Positions 1 to 6,901 of a DNA stretch of 12,632 nt are shown in pieces. The stretch is from NCBI GenBank assembly GCA_033764445.1, contig JANRIZ010000148.1, positions 1-12,632 on the forward strand, given 5' to 3'. The position numbers were made by a program, and so were the translations under genes. The notes beneath the pieces were generated by a model, which saw only the letters and a list, made by a program, of their open reading frames with translations, was not told the origin of the DNA and did not search any database. Source of the DNA: JANRIZ01 sp033764445 (GTDB taxonomy: Bacteria; Verrucomicrobiota; Verrucomicrobiia; JAWXBN01). Position 1 is the first letter of the stretch; every line of letters begins with the position of its first letter.

Positions 1-177
1 AATCTCTGCAAACTCGAAAAAGCCTGCCAGATGCTCGTCCACTCGGGCAAAAGCCCCTCGGAGATCTGTTATGCCGTGGGGTTCCGCGACCCCGCCTACT
101 TCGGCAAAATGTTCCGCCGGCACACGGGCCGCAGTCCCGGAGCCTACACCCGCGAAATGGCGTCACCTCCTCCCTGA
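1..177 (+). CDS. AraC-family transcriptional regulator, C-terminal fragment (cut by window start)
   Basis: Frame 1 is open from the first base to a TGA at 175-177 and gives 58 residues. They match the second helix-turn-helix of AraC/XylS regulators. The helix reads KACQMLVHSGKSPSEICYAV, then GFRDPAYFGKMFRRHTGRSP, then a short tail. The family signature 'I..A..GF.d..YF...F++..G.sP..yR' is complete except that Thr-Arg replaces Tyr-Arg near the end (AYTRE). The sensor domain and first helix-turn-helix lie outside the window, so the effector and targets cannot be told. The gene converges on the kinase gene that ends at 257. Family assignment is firm; function is not determinable. Confidence 0.9.
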   Translation, partial: NLCKLEKACQMLVHSGKSPSEICYAVGFRDPAYFGKMFRRHTGRSPGAYTREMASPPP

Positions 178-203
178 GAGTCGTCACCCGGATTTTGCCA
201 TTC

Positions 204-243
204 AAAAAATCAATCCTCAGCGGGGACGATCCTGCCGTCCCGC
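204..243 (-). terminator. Possible intrinsic terminator of the minus-strand kinase gene
   Basis: The 79-bp convergent gap after the AraC fragment holds an imperfect hairpin. The arm GCGGGGACG (220-228) pairs with CGTCCCGC (236-243) with one bulged base and a 7-nt loop. Read on the minus strand, the hairpin is followed about 11 nt later by six T (complement of 204-209). The T run is farther from the stem than is usual, so this is a weak terminator call. No T run follows on the plus strand. Confidence 0.35.
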
Positions 244-256
244 AAGTGCGAAATCC

Positions 257-1975
257 TCAATCCAGGTGTCCGGAAAATTTCAACTGCGAGTAGCGCAACG
301 AGGCATCCTTATACTTTTTTTCCGCCTGGTCATACGGATTGCTGACCCCCCCCTTGGTCCTGTATGCGGAATAGGTCTCCATGTCCTTTCGGGCCTGTTC
401 CATCACGGCCTCGAGACGCTTCAGCTCATCCTGGAACCGTTGCTGGGCGGGCGTCATCTCTGAAGCCATGGCAGGGGGTGGAGAGGGTGATCCTTTGGGG
501 GAATTGGATTCAGCGGACGGGCGGACAGATTCCTGATCCTTCTTTTTGCGGCTGATTTCCGTCCAGGTCTTGTTGCCGGGGAGCAGCTCAAGCAGAAAGA
601 CCTTGCCGTCCCGCATGGTGATTTCGCCCCGGTCATAACTGAGGATTTTTTCTGTCGGGGAGGTTTGCATCACCCCCGAGGGAGCCCCCAAAACCGCACG
701 GACCCGTTCCTCGGTATCCCCGACCTGGAGTTCCCGGTTCTCCTCGGGGGCGGGCAATGGAACACCGACCACCGGGGCGGGAACGACGGGTTGCTTTTCA
801 GGAATCGGCGGGGAGGAGGCGGGAGGTGTCACGGATGTTTCCCTCCTTTCCTCCTGCACAGGTGGAATGGGCGGGAGGGCGGGTGTCACCACAGGAGTCA
901 CCGGTTTTGCCTCCCTGTGTCGCAAAAGTAAAAACGCCCCGGTCCCGATGAGCGCCACAAAAAGGGTCAGGGCCCCCAAGGCAAACCATGGCTGGAGCCA
1001 GACAGGCTCCGGGGGAAGAACCGGTGCCGAACGGGGCGGTCCCCACACGGGTGGAGGCAGCGACGGTGGAGGCGCAGTCTCGGGGACCGGCACGGACCCC
1101 GTTTCCGCCACGGGCCTTTTCGCAAGTTTGGGAAGCAGATTCCCCTCAAGCAGTTTTTGCAGGTCGGCATCCAGTTCCACCACGGAGACATAACGTTTGT
1201 CCCGGTCCTTGGCCATCATCCGGTAAAGAACCTGGTTGAGCCCGGCGGAAAGTTCCGGCACCCGGTCCCGTGCGCTGGGGACGGGATCATTCAAATGCCG
1301 GGCCAAAACCTCCGAGGCGGTATTGCCGGTGTAGGGCAATGTCCCGGTGGTCATGTGGAAGAGCATGGCCCCAAGTGAATAAATATCCGTCCGGGCATCA
1401 ATGTCACTGATCCCACGGATCTGTTCGGGGGACATGTAGTAAGGACTGCCCAAGGCGGTCCCGGTTTGTGTCAGCTTGATATCCTCGTTTTGGGTGAGTT
1501 TGGCCAGGCCCAGATCACACAGCTTGAGGGTCCCCTCCGAGGTCAGCATGAAGTTGTCGGGTTTGATATCGCGGTGAATGACCCCTTCCGCGTGGGCGTA
1601 GGCAAGGGCCCCGCAGGCCTGACGCAGGAGTTCGACGGATTCCTTTTCGGGAAATTTCCCGTATTCGTTCAGAAAACTTCCCAGGGATCCTCCATCCACA
1701 AACTCCAGCGCAATAAAATAGGAGCCCTCAATGTTTTTGACCTCGTAGAGCTGGATGATGTTTGGATGGTTCAGCCGCGCTGCCGCCCGGGCTTCGCGCA
1801 GAAAACGGTCCACATAGGCGGGGTCCTGTGCAAACTGGGTGTTGAGGGTTTTAAGCGCCACCACACGCCCGAGCACCTGATGCCGGGCCTTGAATACCAT
1901 TCCCATGCCCCCCTGCCCGAGTTTTTGGAGCACCTCATATTCGCCCAAAACAAACGGTTCAAATTCTCCGTCCAT
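257..1975 (-). CDS. Transmembrane Hanks-type Ser/Thr protein kinase with extracytoplasmic BamE/SmpA-like domain
   Basis: This 572-residue protein has an N-terminal kinase domain, a single membrane helix and an unusual C-terminal half. Kinase features are the glycine loop GQGGMG (20-25), the VALK lysine (K42), the helix-C glutamate (E61), HRDIKPDN (134-141), DLG in place of DFG (154-156) and SPE in place of APE (182-184). All residues needed for catalysis are present, so it should phosphorylate Ser/Thr on cytoplasmic proteins. A Pro-rich linker leads to a membrane helix at about 328-351, then a second Pro-rich stretch. Residues 414-470 read like the SmpA/OmlA/BamE fold (VGDTEERVRAVLGAPSG, then SYDRGEITMRDGKVFLLEL). 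The tail (505-568) is charged and probably coiled-coil. The start is set at ATG 1975 because AAAGGTGG lies 5 nt upstream. A GTG two codons earlier (1981) would abut that site. The substrate is unknown. The cyclic-nucleotide-binding gene lies 131 bp upstream on the same strand. Confidence 0.93.
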   Translation of the reverse strand: MDGEFEPFVLGEYEVLQKLGQGGMGMVFKARHQVLGRVVALKTLNTQFAQDPAYVDRFLREARAAARLNHPNIIQLYEVKNIEGSYFIALEFVDGGSLGSFLNEYGKFPEKESVELLRQACGALAYAHAEGVIHRDIKPDNFMLTSEGTLKLCDLGLAKLTQNEDIKLTQTGTALGSPYYMSPEQIRGISDIDARTDIYSLGAMLFHMTTGTLPYTGNTASEVLARHLNDPVPSARDRVPELSAGLNQVLYRMMAKDRDKRYVSVVELDADLQKLLEGNLLPKLAKRPVAETGSVPVPETAPPPSLPPPVWGPPRSAPVLPPEPVWLQPWFALGALTLFVALIGTGAFLLLRHREAKPVTPVVTPALPPIPPVQEERRETSVTPPASSPPIPEKQPVVPAPVVGVPLPAPEENRELQVGDTEERVRAVLGAPSGVMQTSPTEKILSYDRGEITMRDGKVFLLELLPGNKTWTEISRKKKDQESVRPSAESNSPKGSPSPPPAMASEMTPAQQRFQDELKRLEAVMEQARKDMETYSAYRTKGGVSNPYDQAEKKYKDASLRYSQLKFSGHLD

Positions 1976-2069
1976 GACCACCTTTCATCACCGGAGTACG
2001 CTAGCCTTCAGCGGTCAAAAACACGAGACAAAAAACGAACATTGGAGTGGGACAACCATCCCCTATCCC

Positions 2070-2096
2070 ATCCGTGTGATCCGCGATATCCGCGGT
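2070..2096. repeat. Three tandem 9-nt units of the ATCCGYG type
   Basis: Between the kinase and the cyclic-nucleotide-binding gene lie three head-to-tail 9-mers: ATCCGTGTG (2070-2078), ATCCGCGAT (2079-2087) and ATCCGCGGT (2088-2096). The last two units also form a hairpin, CCGCG-ATATC-CGCGG (2081-2095). The hairpin has no T run on either side, so it is not a standard terminator. It starts about 11 bp beyond the 3' end of the upstream gene. It may be a dispersed intergenic repeat or a regulator-binding site; one copy cannot decide. Confidence 0.5.
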
Positions 2097-2106
2097 TGAA
2101 ACTTTC

Positions 2107-2556
2107 CTAGAACCAGAAAAGCAGGTCACTGATCTTGTCGTTGGTGTCACTGAGGCGGCGGCAGACGGCCTTCAGGATTTCGAGCAGGATTTTGTTTCCG
2201 GCCTCGGGACGTTCCTGGATGTAGTGGAGCAGATCGGCATGTTTGATGACCAGAACGGTGCACTGGTCGACGGCACGGACCGTGGCACTGGTCATGCTGG
2301 TTGAAAAGATCGAGGTTTCACCAAAAAAACCCTTTTCCGTGATCGTCGCCAGCTTCAGTTCCTTTTCACCGTGAATGCGCAGAATTTCGATGGCCCCCTG
2401 ATAGACCAGAAAAAGGGAATCATTGGGTGTGCCCTGTTCCAGCAGAATGTCCCCGGCGGAAAAATGAAAGGTTTTGGTCAGCTCAATCAATGCCTGCAGG
2501 TCGACATCCTCGACATGATTGAAAAAATGAAAATCCGAGAGAAGTGAGCTGCTCAT
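2107..2556 (-). CDS. Stand-alone cyclic-nucleotide-binding (Crp-type) domain protein
   Basis: The 149-residue protein consists almost entirely of one cNMP-binding beta-barrel. It has HFSAGDILLEQGTPNDSLFLV (31-51), then Q-G-A-I-E-I (53-58), then the phosphate-binding-cassette region GFFGETSIF (76-84) followed by TSATVRA (89-95) and a C-terminal helix. No helix-turn-helix, kinase or channel domain follows, so it is not a transcription factor like Crp. In Crp the cassette has Glu72 and Arg82-Ser83. Here the glutamate (E80) and serine (S90) are present but the arginine is replaced by Thr89. Nucleotide binding may therefore be weak, altered or lost. The start at 2556 is the only one that keeps the whole domain, but no Shine-Dalgarno sequence precedes it. 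The same-strand kinase gene begins 131 bp downstream, so the protein may act as a regulatory partner of that kinase (inference). Confidence 0.85.
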   Translation of the reverse strand: MSSSLLSDFHFFNHVEDVDLQALIELTKTFHFSAGDILLEQGTPNDSLFLVYQGAIEILRIHGEKELKLATITEKGFFGETSIFSTSMTSATVRAVDQCTVLVIKHADLLHYIQERPEAGNKILLEILKAVCRRLSDTNDKISDLLFWF

Positions 2557-2576
2557 AGGACAAGGTATCTAACAGA

Positions 2577-2602
2577 TTTCCGCGCGGTGGAAACCTTTTT
2601 TT
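2577..2602. other. Inverted repeat plus T7 run in the leader of the cNMP-domain gene
   Basis: TTTCC (2577-2581) and GGAAA (2589-2593) flank a 7-nt spacer, and seven T follow at 2596-2602 on the plus strand. This has the shape of an intrinsic terminator for plus-strand transcription, but no plus-strand gene leads into it. On the minus strand it lies 21-46 nt upstream of the cNMP-gene start. A regulator-binding dyad or part of the promoter is equally possible. Confidence 0.3.
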
Positions 2603-2681
2603 GGATGGGACACAGCGCCCCCCAGATCAGTCCCCCGGCAGACACTGGCCCGCCCCGGGAAAAAGCCCCCCCAAGGAGGTA

Positions 2682-2693
2682 TCCCGTACGGGA
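2682..2693. other. Perfect 12-bp palindrome just after the LacI-type gene
   Basis: TCCCGTACGGGA begins 4 nt after the stop codon of the LacI-family gene on the minus strand. As RNA it gives only a 4-bp stem with a GUAC loop. The sequence downstream is G-rich (seven G) and then has five T at the complement of 2660-2664. It could be part of a weak transcription stop or a protein-binding palindrome. The 141-bp gap (2557-2697) holds no gene I can support. Confidence 0.3.
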
Positions 2694-2697
2694 AAAA

Positions 2698-3759
2698 CTA
2701 CAATTTTCTGACGGACGCCCGCTCCTTGAGTTTCATTTCAATGAGCACAGGGGTCTTGTCGTAATAATTTTCCATCACAAACCGGTTGACCGTTCTGACC
2801 GCAAGTCTTCCGATCTCTTCAAGCTCGATCGAGACGGTCGTCAGCGGCACCCGCGCCCGGGCGGCTTCGGGAATGTCGTCAATCGCAATAAAGGACACAT
2901 CCCCGGGCACATCCACCCCCATCCTGGCCGCCTCGTCCAAGGCCCCCAGAGCCATCATGTCATTGTAAAAGACGATGGCCGTGGGATGCGGTGATTTTTC
3001 CCATAAGGTCCGAAACCCCCGCGCTCCCTCCTGACGGTACTCAAAGGCCCGGTTGTCACTGGTCCAGGTGGTGGACATGTTGGAATGCATGCCCGCTTTC
3101 CGGCATTGTTCCATGAATCCATTCCACCGCTTCAAGCCATGCGAACGCGCATTGCCGGAAAAATCCAAATAGGGCGAAACGTAGCCGATCCGCGAATGTC
3201 CCTTTGACAAAAGATGCTCATAAATCATCGCCATGGCCCGGGAATCATCAATGCCCACATCACAATACCCAAGGTGGTCCATCAGCAGGGAAACCAAGGG
3301 AATGTTCCGGACCAGTTTGACGGCCCGCTCGACAATTTCCGGGGGATGACTTGGCAAGATCAGCGCATCAATCATCGAGGCCCGTCCCAACTCGACCTCC
3401 AGATCATCGTCCACATTCAGCAAAAGCAGCGACAGCCCCTGACGCGAACACTCGTCGGCAATGCTCAGGAAAATGGTCTGGTAAAACGAGTTCTGCATGA
3501 TCGTTCCCACCGTCCGGAACTGCCAATAATACCCGACCATTTTCAGTCGCAGATTGTTTTTGGACTGACGATACGCCAATCTCCGCGCATCAATGTTCCG
3601 ATTCGGGTGGTAATCCAGAGCCTCTGCCGCCTTGAGCACCCGCTGCCGTGTGGCTTCGGATATCCCTTTGTGACCGTTGAAAACCATTGATACAGTCGCC
3701 TGTGTCACCATGGCCATTCGGGCCACATCCGTCTGTGATACGTTTTCAGGACCACTCAT
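2698..3759 (-). CDS. LacI/GalR-family transcriptional regulator
   Basis: The 353-residue protein has the usual length and layout of the family. The N-terminal helix-turn-helix (7-29) reads VSQTDVARMAMVTQATVSMV and is followed by FNGHKGISEATRQRVLKAAE. The hinge region YHPNRNIDARRLA keeps the N..AR.L pattern used for minor-groove contact. Residues from about 70 to 345 form the periplasmic-binding-protein-like effector domain. It ends in typical family patterns: PTAIVFYNDMMALGAL, then DVSFIAIDDIPEA, then PLTTVSIELEEIGRLAV. The ligand is probably a sugar or sugar derivative, but it cannot be read from the sequence. The start at 3759 gives a complete helix-turn-helix; no Shine-Dalgarno sequence is visible. 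The upstream region is AT-rich and contains dyads that could be its own operator. The adjacent NPCBM/glycosidase genes are plausible targets but this is not shown. Confidence 0.93.
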   Translation of the reverse strand: MSGPENVSQTDVARMAMVTQATVSMVFNGHKGISEATRQRVLKAAEALDYHPNRNIDARRLAYRQSKNNLRLKMVGYYWQFRTVGTIMQNSFYQTIFLSIADECSRQGLSLLLLNVDDDLEVELGRASMIDALILPSHPPEIVERAVKLVRNIPLVSLLMDHLGYCDVGIDDSRAMAMIYEHLLSKGHSRIGYVSPYLDFSGNARSHGLKRWNGFMEQCRKAGMHSNMSTTWTSDNRAFEYRQEGARGFRTLWEKSPHPTAIVFYNDMMALGALDEAARMGVDVPGDVSFIAIDDIPEAARARVPLTTVSIELEEIGRLAVRTVNRFVMENYYDKTPVLIEMKLKERASVRKL

Positions 3760-3782
3760 AGGCGTTTATTTATTAATGATTG

Positions 3783-3790
3783 ATCCGGAT
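3783..3790. promoter_or_regulatory. CG-centred palindrome, candidate LacI-type operator
   Basis: ATCCGGAT is an 8-bp palindrome with a central CG step, as in LacI-family operators. It lies 24 bp upstream of the LacI-type start. The flanks are only partly symmetric, so it is a candidate autoregulatory site and no more. Confidence 0.25.
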
Positions 3791-3801
3791 AAGTAAATCA
3801 A

Positions 3802-3839
3802 ATAAACAGGTTTTTTCCTATAATATTATCCTGTTTTAT
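3802..3839. other. Nested inverted repeats in the AT-rich gap upstream of the LacI-type gene
   Basis: ATAAACAGG (3802-3810) and CCTGTTTTAT (3830-3839) are near-perfect inverted arms. They enclose a second perfect palindrome, ATAATATTAT (3820-3829). T-rich sequence follows the outer arms on both strands (TTTATTTT on plus, TTTATTTGATTT on minus). It could be the terminator of the operon ending at 3952, with the stem about 110 nt beyond the stop. It could also be part of the LacI promoter and operator region. The rest of the 192-bp gap (3760-3951) shows no gene. Confidence 0.35.
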
Positions 3840-3951
3840 TTTCAAAAACGAATCTCCCTTCATAACACACGATTCAAAAAATCACCGCTCTACATCAACC
3901 CTCAGTCCGCTGGCTCCAAGGGGAAATGAGGAAAAACACCGATGAATGAAA

Positions 3952-4737
3952 TTATTTGACAAAGGCCGCCCTGCCAAGGACCAGTTCGACGTTTTTGTTC
4001 CAGTCCAAAGCATCGGAGCTTTCGAGGATGAACTTGATTTTTTTGGCACCGGCGGGGATGTTGACTGAGATTTCGTCGAGCATTTCGCCGCTGCCCATCG
4101 GGACACTGACTTTGTGCCGTTTGAATTCGTAGACCTGTTTTCCGTCGATGAAGATCCGGAAGGTCGCCTCCTGCCAGCCGATGTAGGCATCCGGCCCGCC
4201 CGGCATCCCGATCATGTAGCCTTTTGAATCGTCGGTGACTCCGAGGTCGGCCTCGAATTTTTTTGCGCCAGGGGGAATGTTGTACTCGTAGAGGTGGTAC
4301 ATGGAAAAGACCTGGACCCAGAACCCCACCCCGTCGAGCGGCTGTCCCTGGATCTGGAAACGGTCAAGCATATTGCTGCGATAATCCTCGGCATTGATCT
4401 TCGGAGCCTTGGCCGAGTCCTTGACGATTTTCTGTGCCAAGGGCCAGTGTTTGTTTCCGGAAATGTAAGCCCCTGTGTCGAAGACCCCCGGGCCATGCTG
4501 TTTCTGGATGGATTCCCGGAGTTTTTCATCCGGATATTCATAGGTGCCGAACTCCGCCTCCGCCGGGTCCATATCCACCAGCATGATTTTATTGGGATTT
4601 TTGTCCGCGGCCCCCTTTTTGTCATCCGCTCCGGAAGCGGAATGGGTCAATGCAAGGCTCAGGGCCGCCAGACAGGTGTACAGGGCAATGTGTTTCATGG
4701 GTGTGTGGGGTTTTGACGTTGTTGTGATGGGTTTCAT
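3952..4737 (-). CDS. Secreted protein with NPCBM-like carbohydrate-binding domain
   Basis: The 261-residue protein has an N-terminal signal peptide: the hydrophobic core IALYTCLAALSLAL (17-30) is followed by a likely cut after THSASGA. A charged region (about 38-115) is unassigned. Residues about 135-261 resemble the NPCBM domain: FEADLGVTDD (161-170), ATFRIFIDGKQVYEF (191-205), and then ISVNIPAGAKKIKFILESSD (223-242) before a final beta strand. Such domains bind carbohydrates on secreted or surface proteins; no catalytic domain is seen. The outer start (4737) touches the stop of the upstream gene as TGAATG, which favours translational coupling. Met14 (4698) would put the signal peptide at the very N-terminus and is a serious alternative. 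Neither has a Shine-Dalgarno sequence. It is the last gene of the operon starting at 7981. Confidence 0.82.
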   Translation of the reverse strand: MKPITTTSKPHTPMKHIALYTCLAALSLALTHSASGADDKKGAADKNPNKIMLVDMDPAEAEFGTYEYPDEKLRESIQKQHGPGVFDTGAYISGNKHWPLAQKIVKDSAKAPKINAEDYRSNMLDRFQIQGQPLDGVGFWVQVFSMYHLYEYNIPPGAKKFEADLGVTDDSKGYMIGMPGGPDAYIGWQEATFRIFIDGKQVYEFKRHKVSVPMGSGEMLDEISVNIPAGAKKIKFILESSDALDWNKNVELVLGRAAFVK

Positions 4738-6897
4738 TCAGTGTTTGGTGGTTTGAAGACGCAGAAGACGCAGGCCTTCGGGCGGAACGGTCAGGCTGAA
4801 TGAAAACCCGCCGTCACCCGTTTTTTTCGGTCTGATTTTCCGTCCGTCATCCAGATCGATGAGCGCGGCGTCCGGACCGCATTCCTGACCGGGAAGGATG
4901 ACCGTGACCTGGCGGGGATTGCGGGCATCACCGGTGATGCCGGTTTCGAGGTTGCCCGCCAGGACATGGAGACCGTCCCTGCCTTTCCACAGGTGCACGG
5001 TGACCGGTTCGGAGTGGGGTGCGGTGACCACGCGGGCTGATCCGTTGCGGGCCGCGCTTTTTTCGAGGAAATCAGAGGCAATCACGTAGGGGGCCAGGGA
5101 ACCGACCTGGCAGCGGCGCATGACCGGGTTGCCGGGTTCGTACCAGTCGGGGGGTTGCCAGTAGAGGAGGTGTCCGTCTTGATCACGGACCATCAACGGG
5201 CCGTATTCCGATTCGAACAACACGGACTTGGATGGGGCTTTGCATGGTTGCCAGTCCGGGAGAAAGAGTTTGTTCCATTCCGGAATGCCCGCCAGGGTGC
5301 GGGCCTCCGAGCGCGGGTAGGCGCGGGCAAATCCGGACCGGCGGAGAGGCCCTGTTTTGCGCAGGTTCATTTTCCGCAACAAGTCCGGGGCCATGAGGTC
5401 TGCACGTCCCGCGAGGATCACGCCCCGGTCGGACCGGGCAAGCAGCCGGGACCGTGTCCGTGCGGGAAGCTGGCCCGGGGATTGGACGATGAGCGCATCG
5501 TGGGGGACATGCTCCAGCCAGTCGGAATCGGTGATCGAGAGAATCGGGCAGGCCCATTTCATGAGCATGCCCGCCTGGTCGTCAATCCACTCGGAGGCGT
5601 TGAGGGCGGGCTTTTTGCGGTTGAGCCATTCCATCATGGGCCGGTTGTAGACCAGGGTGGGGCCGAGGGGTTGCTCCATGTGACGCGCACTCTCCTGGGC
5701 GGCGTTGAGGTGGCGGGTCAGAAAGGAGACGTCCTCGCGGCTCCAGAGTTCCTGGGTGCGGTTGTTGACCCAGCTCAGGTAGGTGCCCTCGGGCACCTTC
5801 AACCCTTCGGGGGTTTTCACACAGGCATGGGAAAAGGCCCAGATCCCCCAGCGCAATTTTTCCGGAACCTGGTGAAGGGTATCCCACGGTTCCCACGCGT
5901 CCCATGTTTCGATGAGGTTGAAATGACGGCAGGGGGCCGAAGAACGGCGGCGGTTGCCGCGTGCGATCATGATGCCGTGGGTGAGCATGTTGGCCATTTG
6001 CATGGTCCAGCCAAGGGTTTCCCAGGTCCACCAATCCTGCCAGGCGCCGGCCCAGGTCTGGTCAATCCACACGTCGATGTCCCCGGCGGCGACCACCGCC
6101 TCGAGATCCGCCCCCCCCACCCGCAGTTCACCCACGGCACTCATTGCGCCGGAATAACCCGCGATCAGGGTCTGGGGGGCGAACTTCTTGAGCTGCCGGT
6201 AGAGGTCGACAATGCTGTCGGTCCAGGCCTTGTTGTCGCCGGGGTTTTTGGAGGGGGCCAGGCCCCACGGACCCTGACGGCTATACACCGTTGTCGTCAG
6301 CCATCCGTCCCGCAGCACGAGCAGGTCCGCACCGAAGTTCCCGGAAAAAACGCCCCACTGTCGCCCAAACATTTCATTGAAGCTCATGCCTTTGGGAAGG
6401 CCCTTGGGAAGGCTGGCATAGGGGTAACGGTCCTGTTTGATGGGGTTTCCAGGGCAGAGATTGGCCGGGTACCGATTGTCGTACATTTCCGGATGACGTC
6501 CCTGGAAGGGGCATTTGAAATCGTAAATATGGGCGTCGGCCGCATCCCCGCAACTGAGCATCGGGAGGCCGACCCTGAAGTTTTTGAGTCCTTTTTTGCG
6601 GGCGGCTTTTTTCAGGGTGTCAAAGAGCCGTCCCAAGGTCCGGTAACTCTGTTTTTCCCACACCGCCAGTTGTGGTGCCCTGATCGGAAGGAGTTGGTCG
6701 GGATCACCGGTCCATTCCGTGACCACATCCAGCCGGAATCCTGATTCGATCAGCAGACCCTGTGTGCCCGATACGGAACGGTACAGGGGGGCGAGTCGTT
6801 CAAGCAGCTCCGCGGCTTGGCGGTCCATTTTTTTCGGATCGAACCAGGAGAGGCTCATTTCGCACCAGCGATCGGTGGGCAGGGGGGGATGGGTCAT
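4738..6897 (-). CDS. Glycoside-hydrolase-like protein, unassigned family
   Basis: The 719-residue protein has no signal peptide and should be cytoplasmic. I do not recognise the exact family. Its layout resembles the GH42 type: a TIM-barrel-like region rich in Trp and acidic residues (about 10-400), an amidotransferase-like region (about 415-520, with DALIVQSPGQLPARTRSRLL then GVILAGRADL), and a C-terminal beta-sandwich (about 627-719) ending PPEGLRLLRLQ. Candidate catalytic acids are in NLIETWDAWEPWDT (E330, D333, E336) and in FGADLLVLRDGW (D191, D197), but none is proven. The likely role is hydrolysis or modification of an imported oligosaccharide. The start is ATG 6897, 4 nt after the stop of the regulator gene. 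An in-frame TTG at 6936 would overlap that gene by 35 nt and adds only a low-complexity leader. No Shine-Dalgarno sequence is visible, so translation is probably coupled. Confidence 0.7.
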   Translation of the reverse strand: MTHPPLPTDRWCEMSLSWFDPKKMDRQAAELLERLAPLYRSVSGTQGLLIESGFRLDVVTEWTGDPDQLLPIRAPQLAVWEKQSYRTLGRLFDTLKKAARKKGLKNFRVGLPMLSCGDAADAHIYDFKCPFQGRHPEMYDNRYPANLCPGNPIKQDRYPYASLPKGLPKGMSFNEMFGRQWGVFSGNFGADLLVLRDGWLTTTVYSRQGPWGLAPSKNPGDNKAWTDSIVDLYRQLKKFAPQTLIAGYSGAMSAVGELRVGGADLEAVVAAGDIDVWIDQTWAGAWQDWWTWETLGWTMQMANMLTHGIMIARGNRRRSSAPCRHFNLIETWDAWEPWDTLHQVPEKLRWGIWAFSHACVKTPEGLKVPEGTYLSWVNNRTQELWSREDVSFLTRHLNAAQESARHMEQPLGPTLVYNRPMMEWLNRKKPALNASEWIDDQAGMLMKWACPILSITDSDWLEHVPHDALIVQSPGQLPARTRSRLLARSDRGVILAGRADLMAPDLLRKMNLRKTGPLRRSGFARAYPRSEARTLAGIPEWNKLFLPDWQPCKAPSKSVLFESEYGPLMVRDQDGHLLYWQPPDWYEPGNPVMRRCQVGSLAPYVIASDFLEKSAARNGSARVVTAPHSEPVTVHLWKGRDGLHVLAGNLETGITGDARNPRQVTVILPGQECGPDAALIDLDDGRKIRPKKTGDGGFSFSLTVPPEGLRLLRLQTTKH

Positions 6898-6901
6898 ACG
6901 G

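Noticed and set aside
2673..2680. Perfect Shine-Dalgarno-like AAGGAGGT on the plus strand
   Set aside because: No ATG, GTG or TTG follows at a usable distance, and the downstream plus-strand frame is antisense to the LacI-type gene.
5155..6744. Long plus-strand open frame (529 codons) opposite the glycosidase-like gene
   Set aside because: It is antisense to a gene with recognisable domains. Its translation is rich in Gly, Pro, His and Arg without any family motif, as expected of a GC-rich shadow frame.
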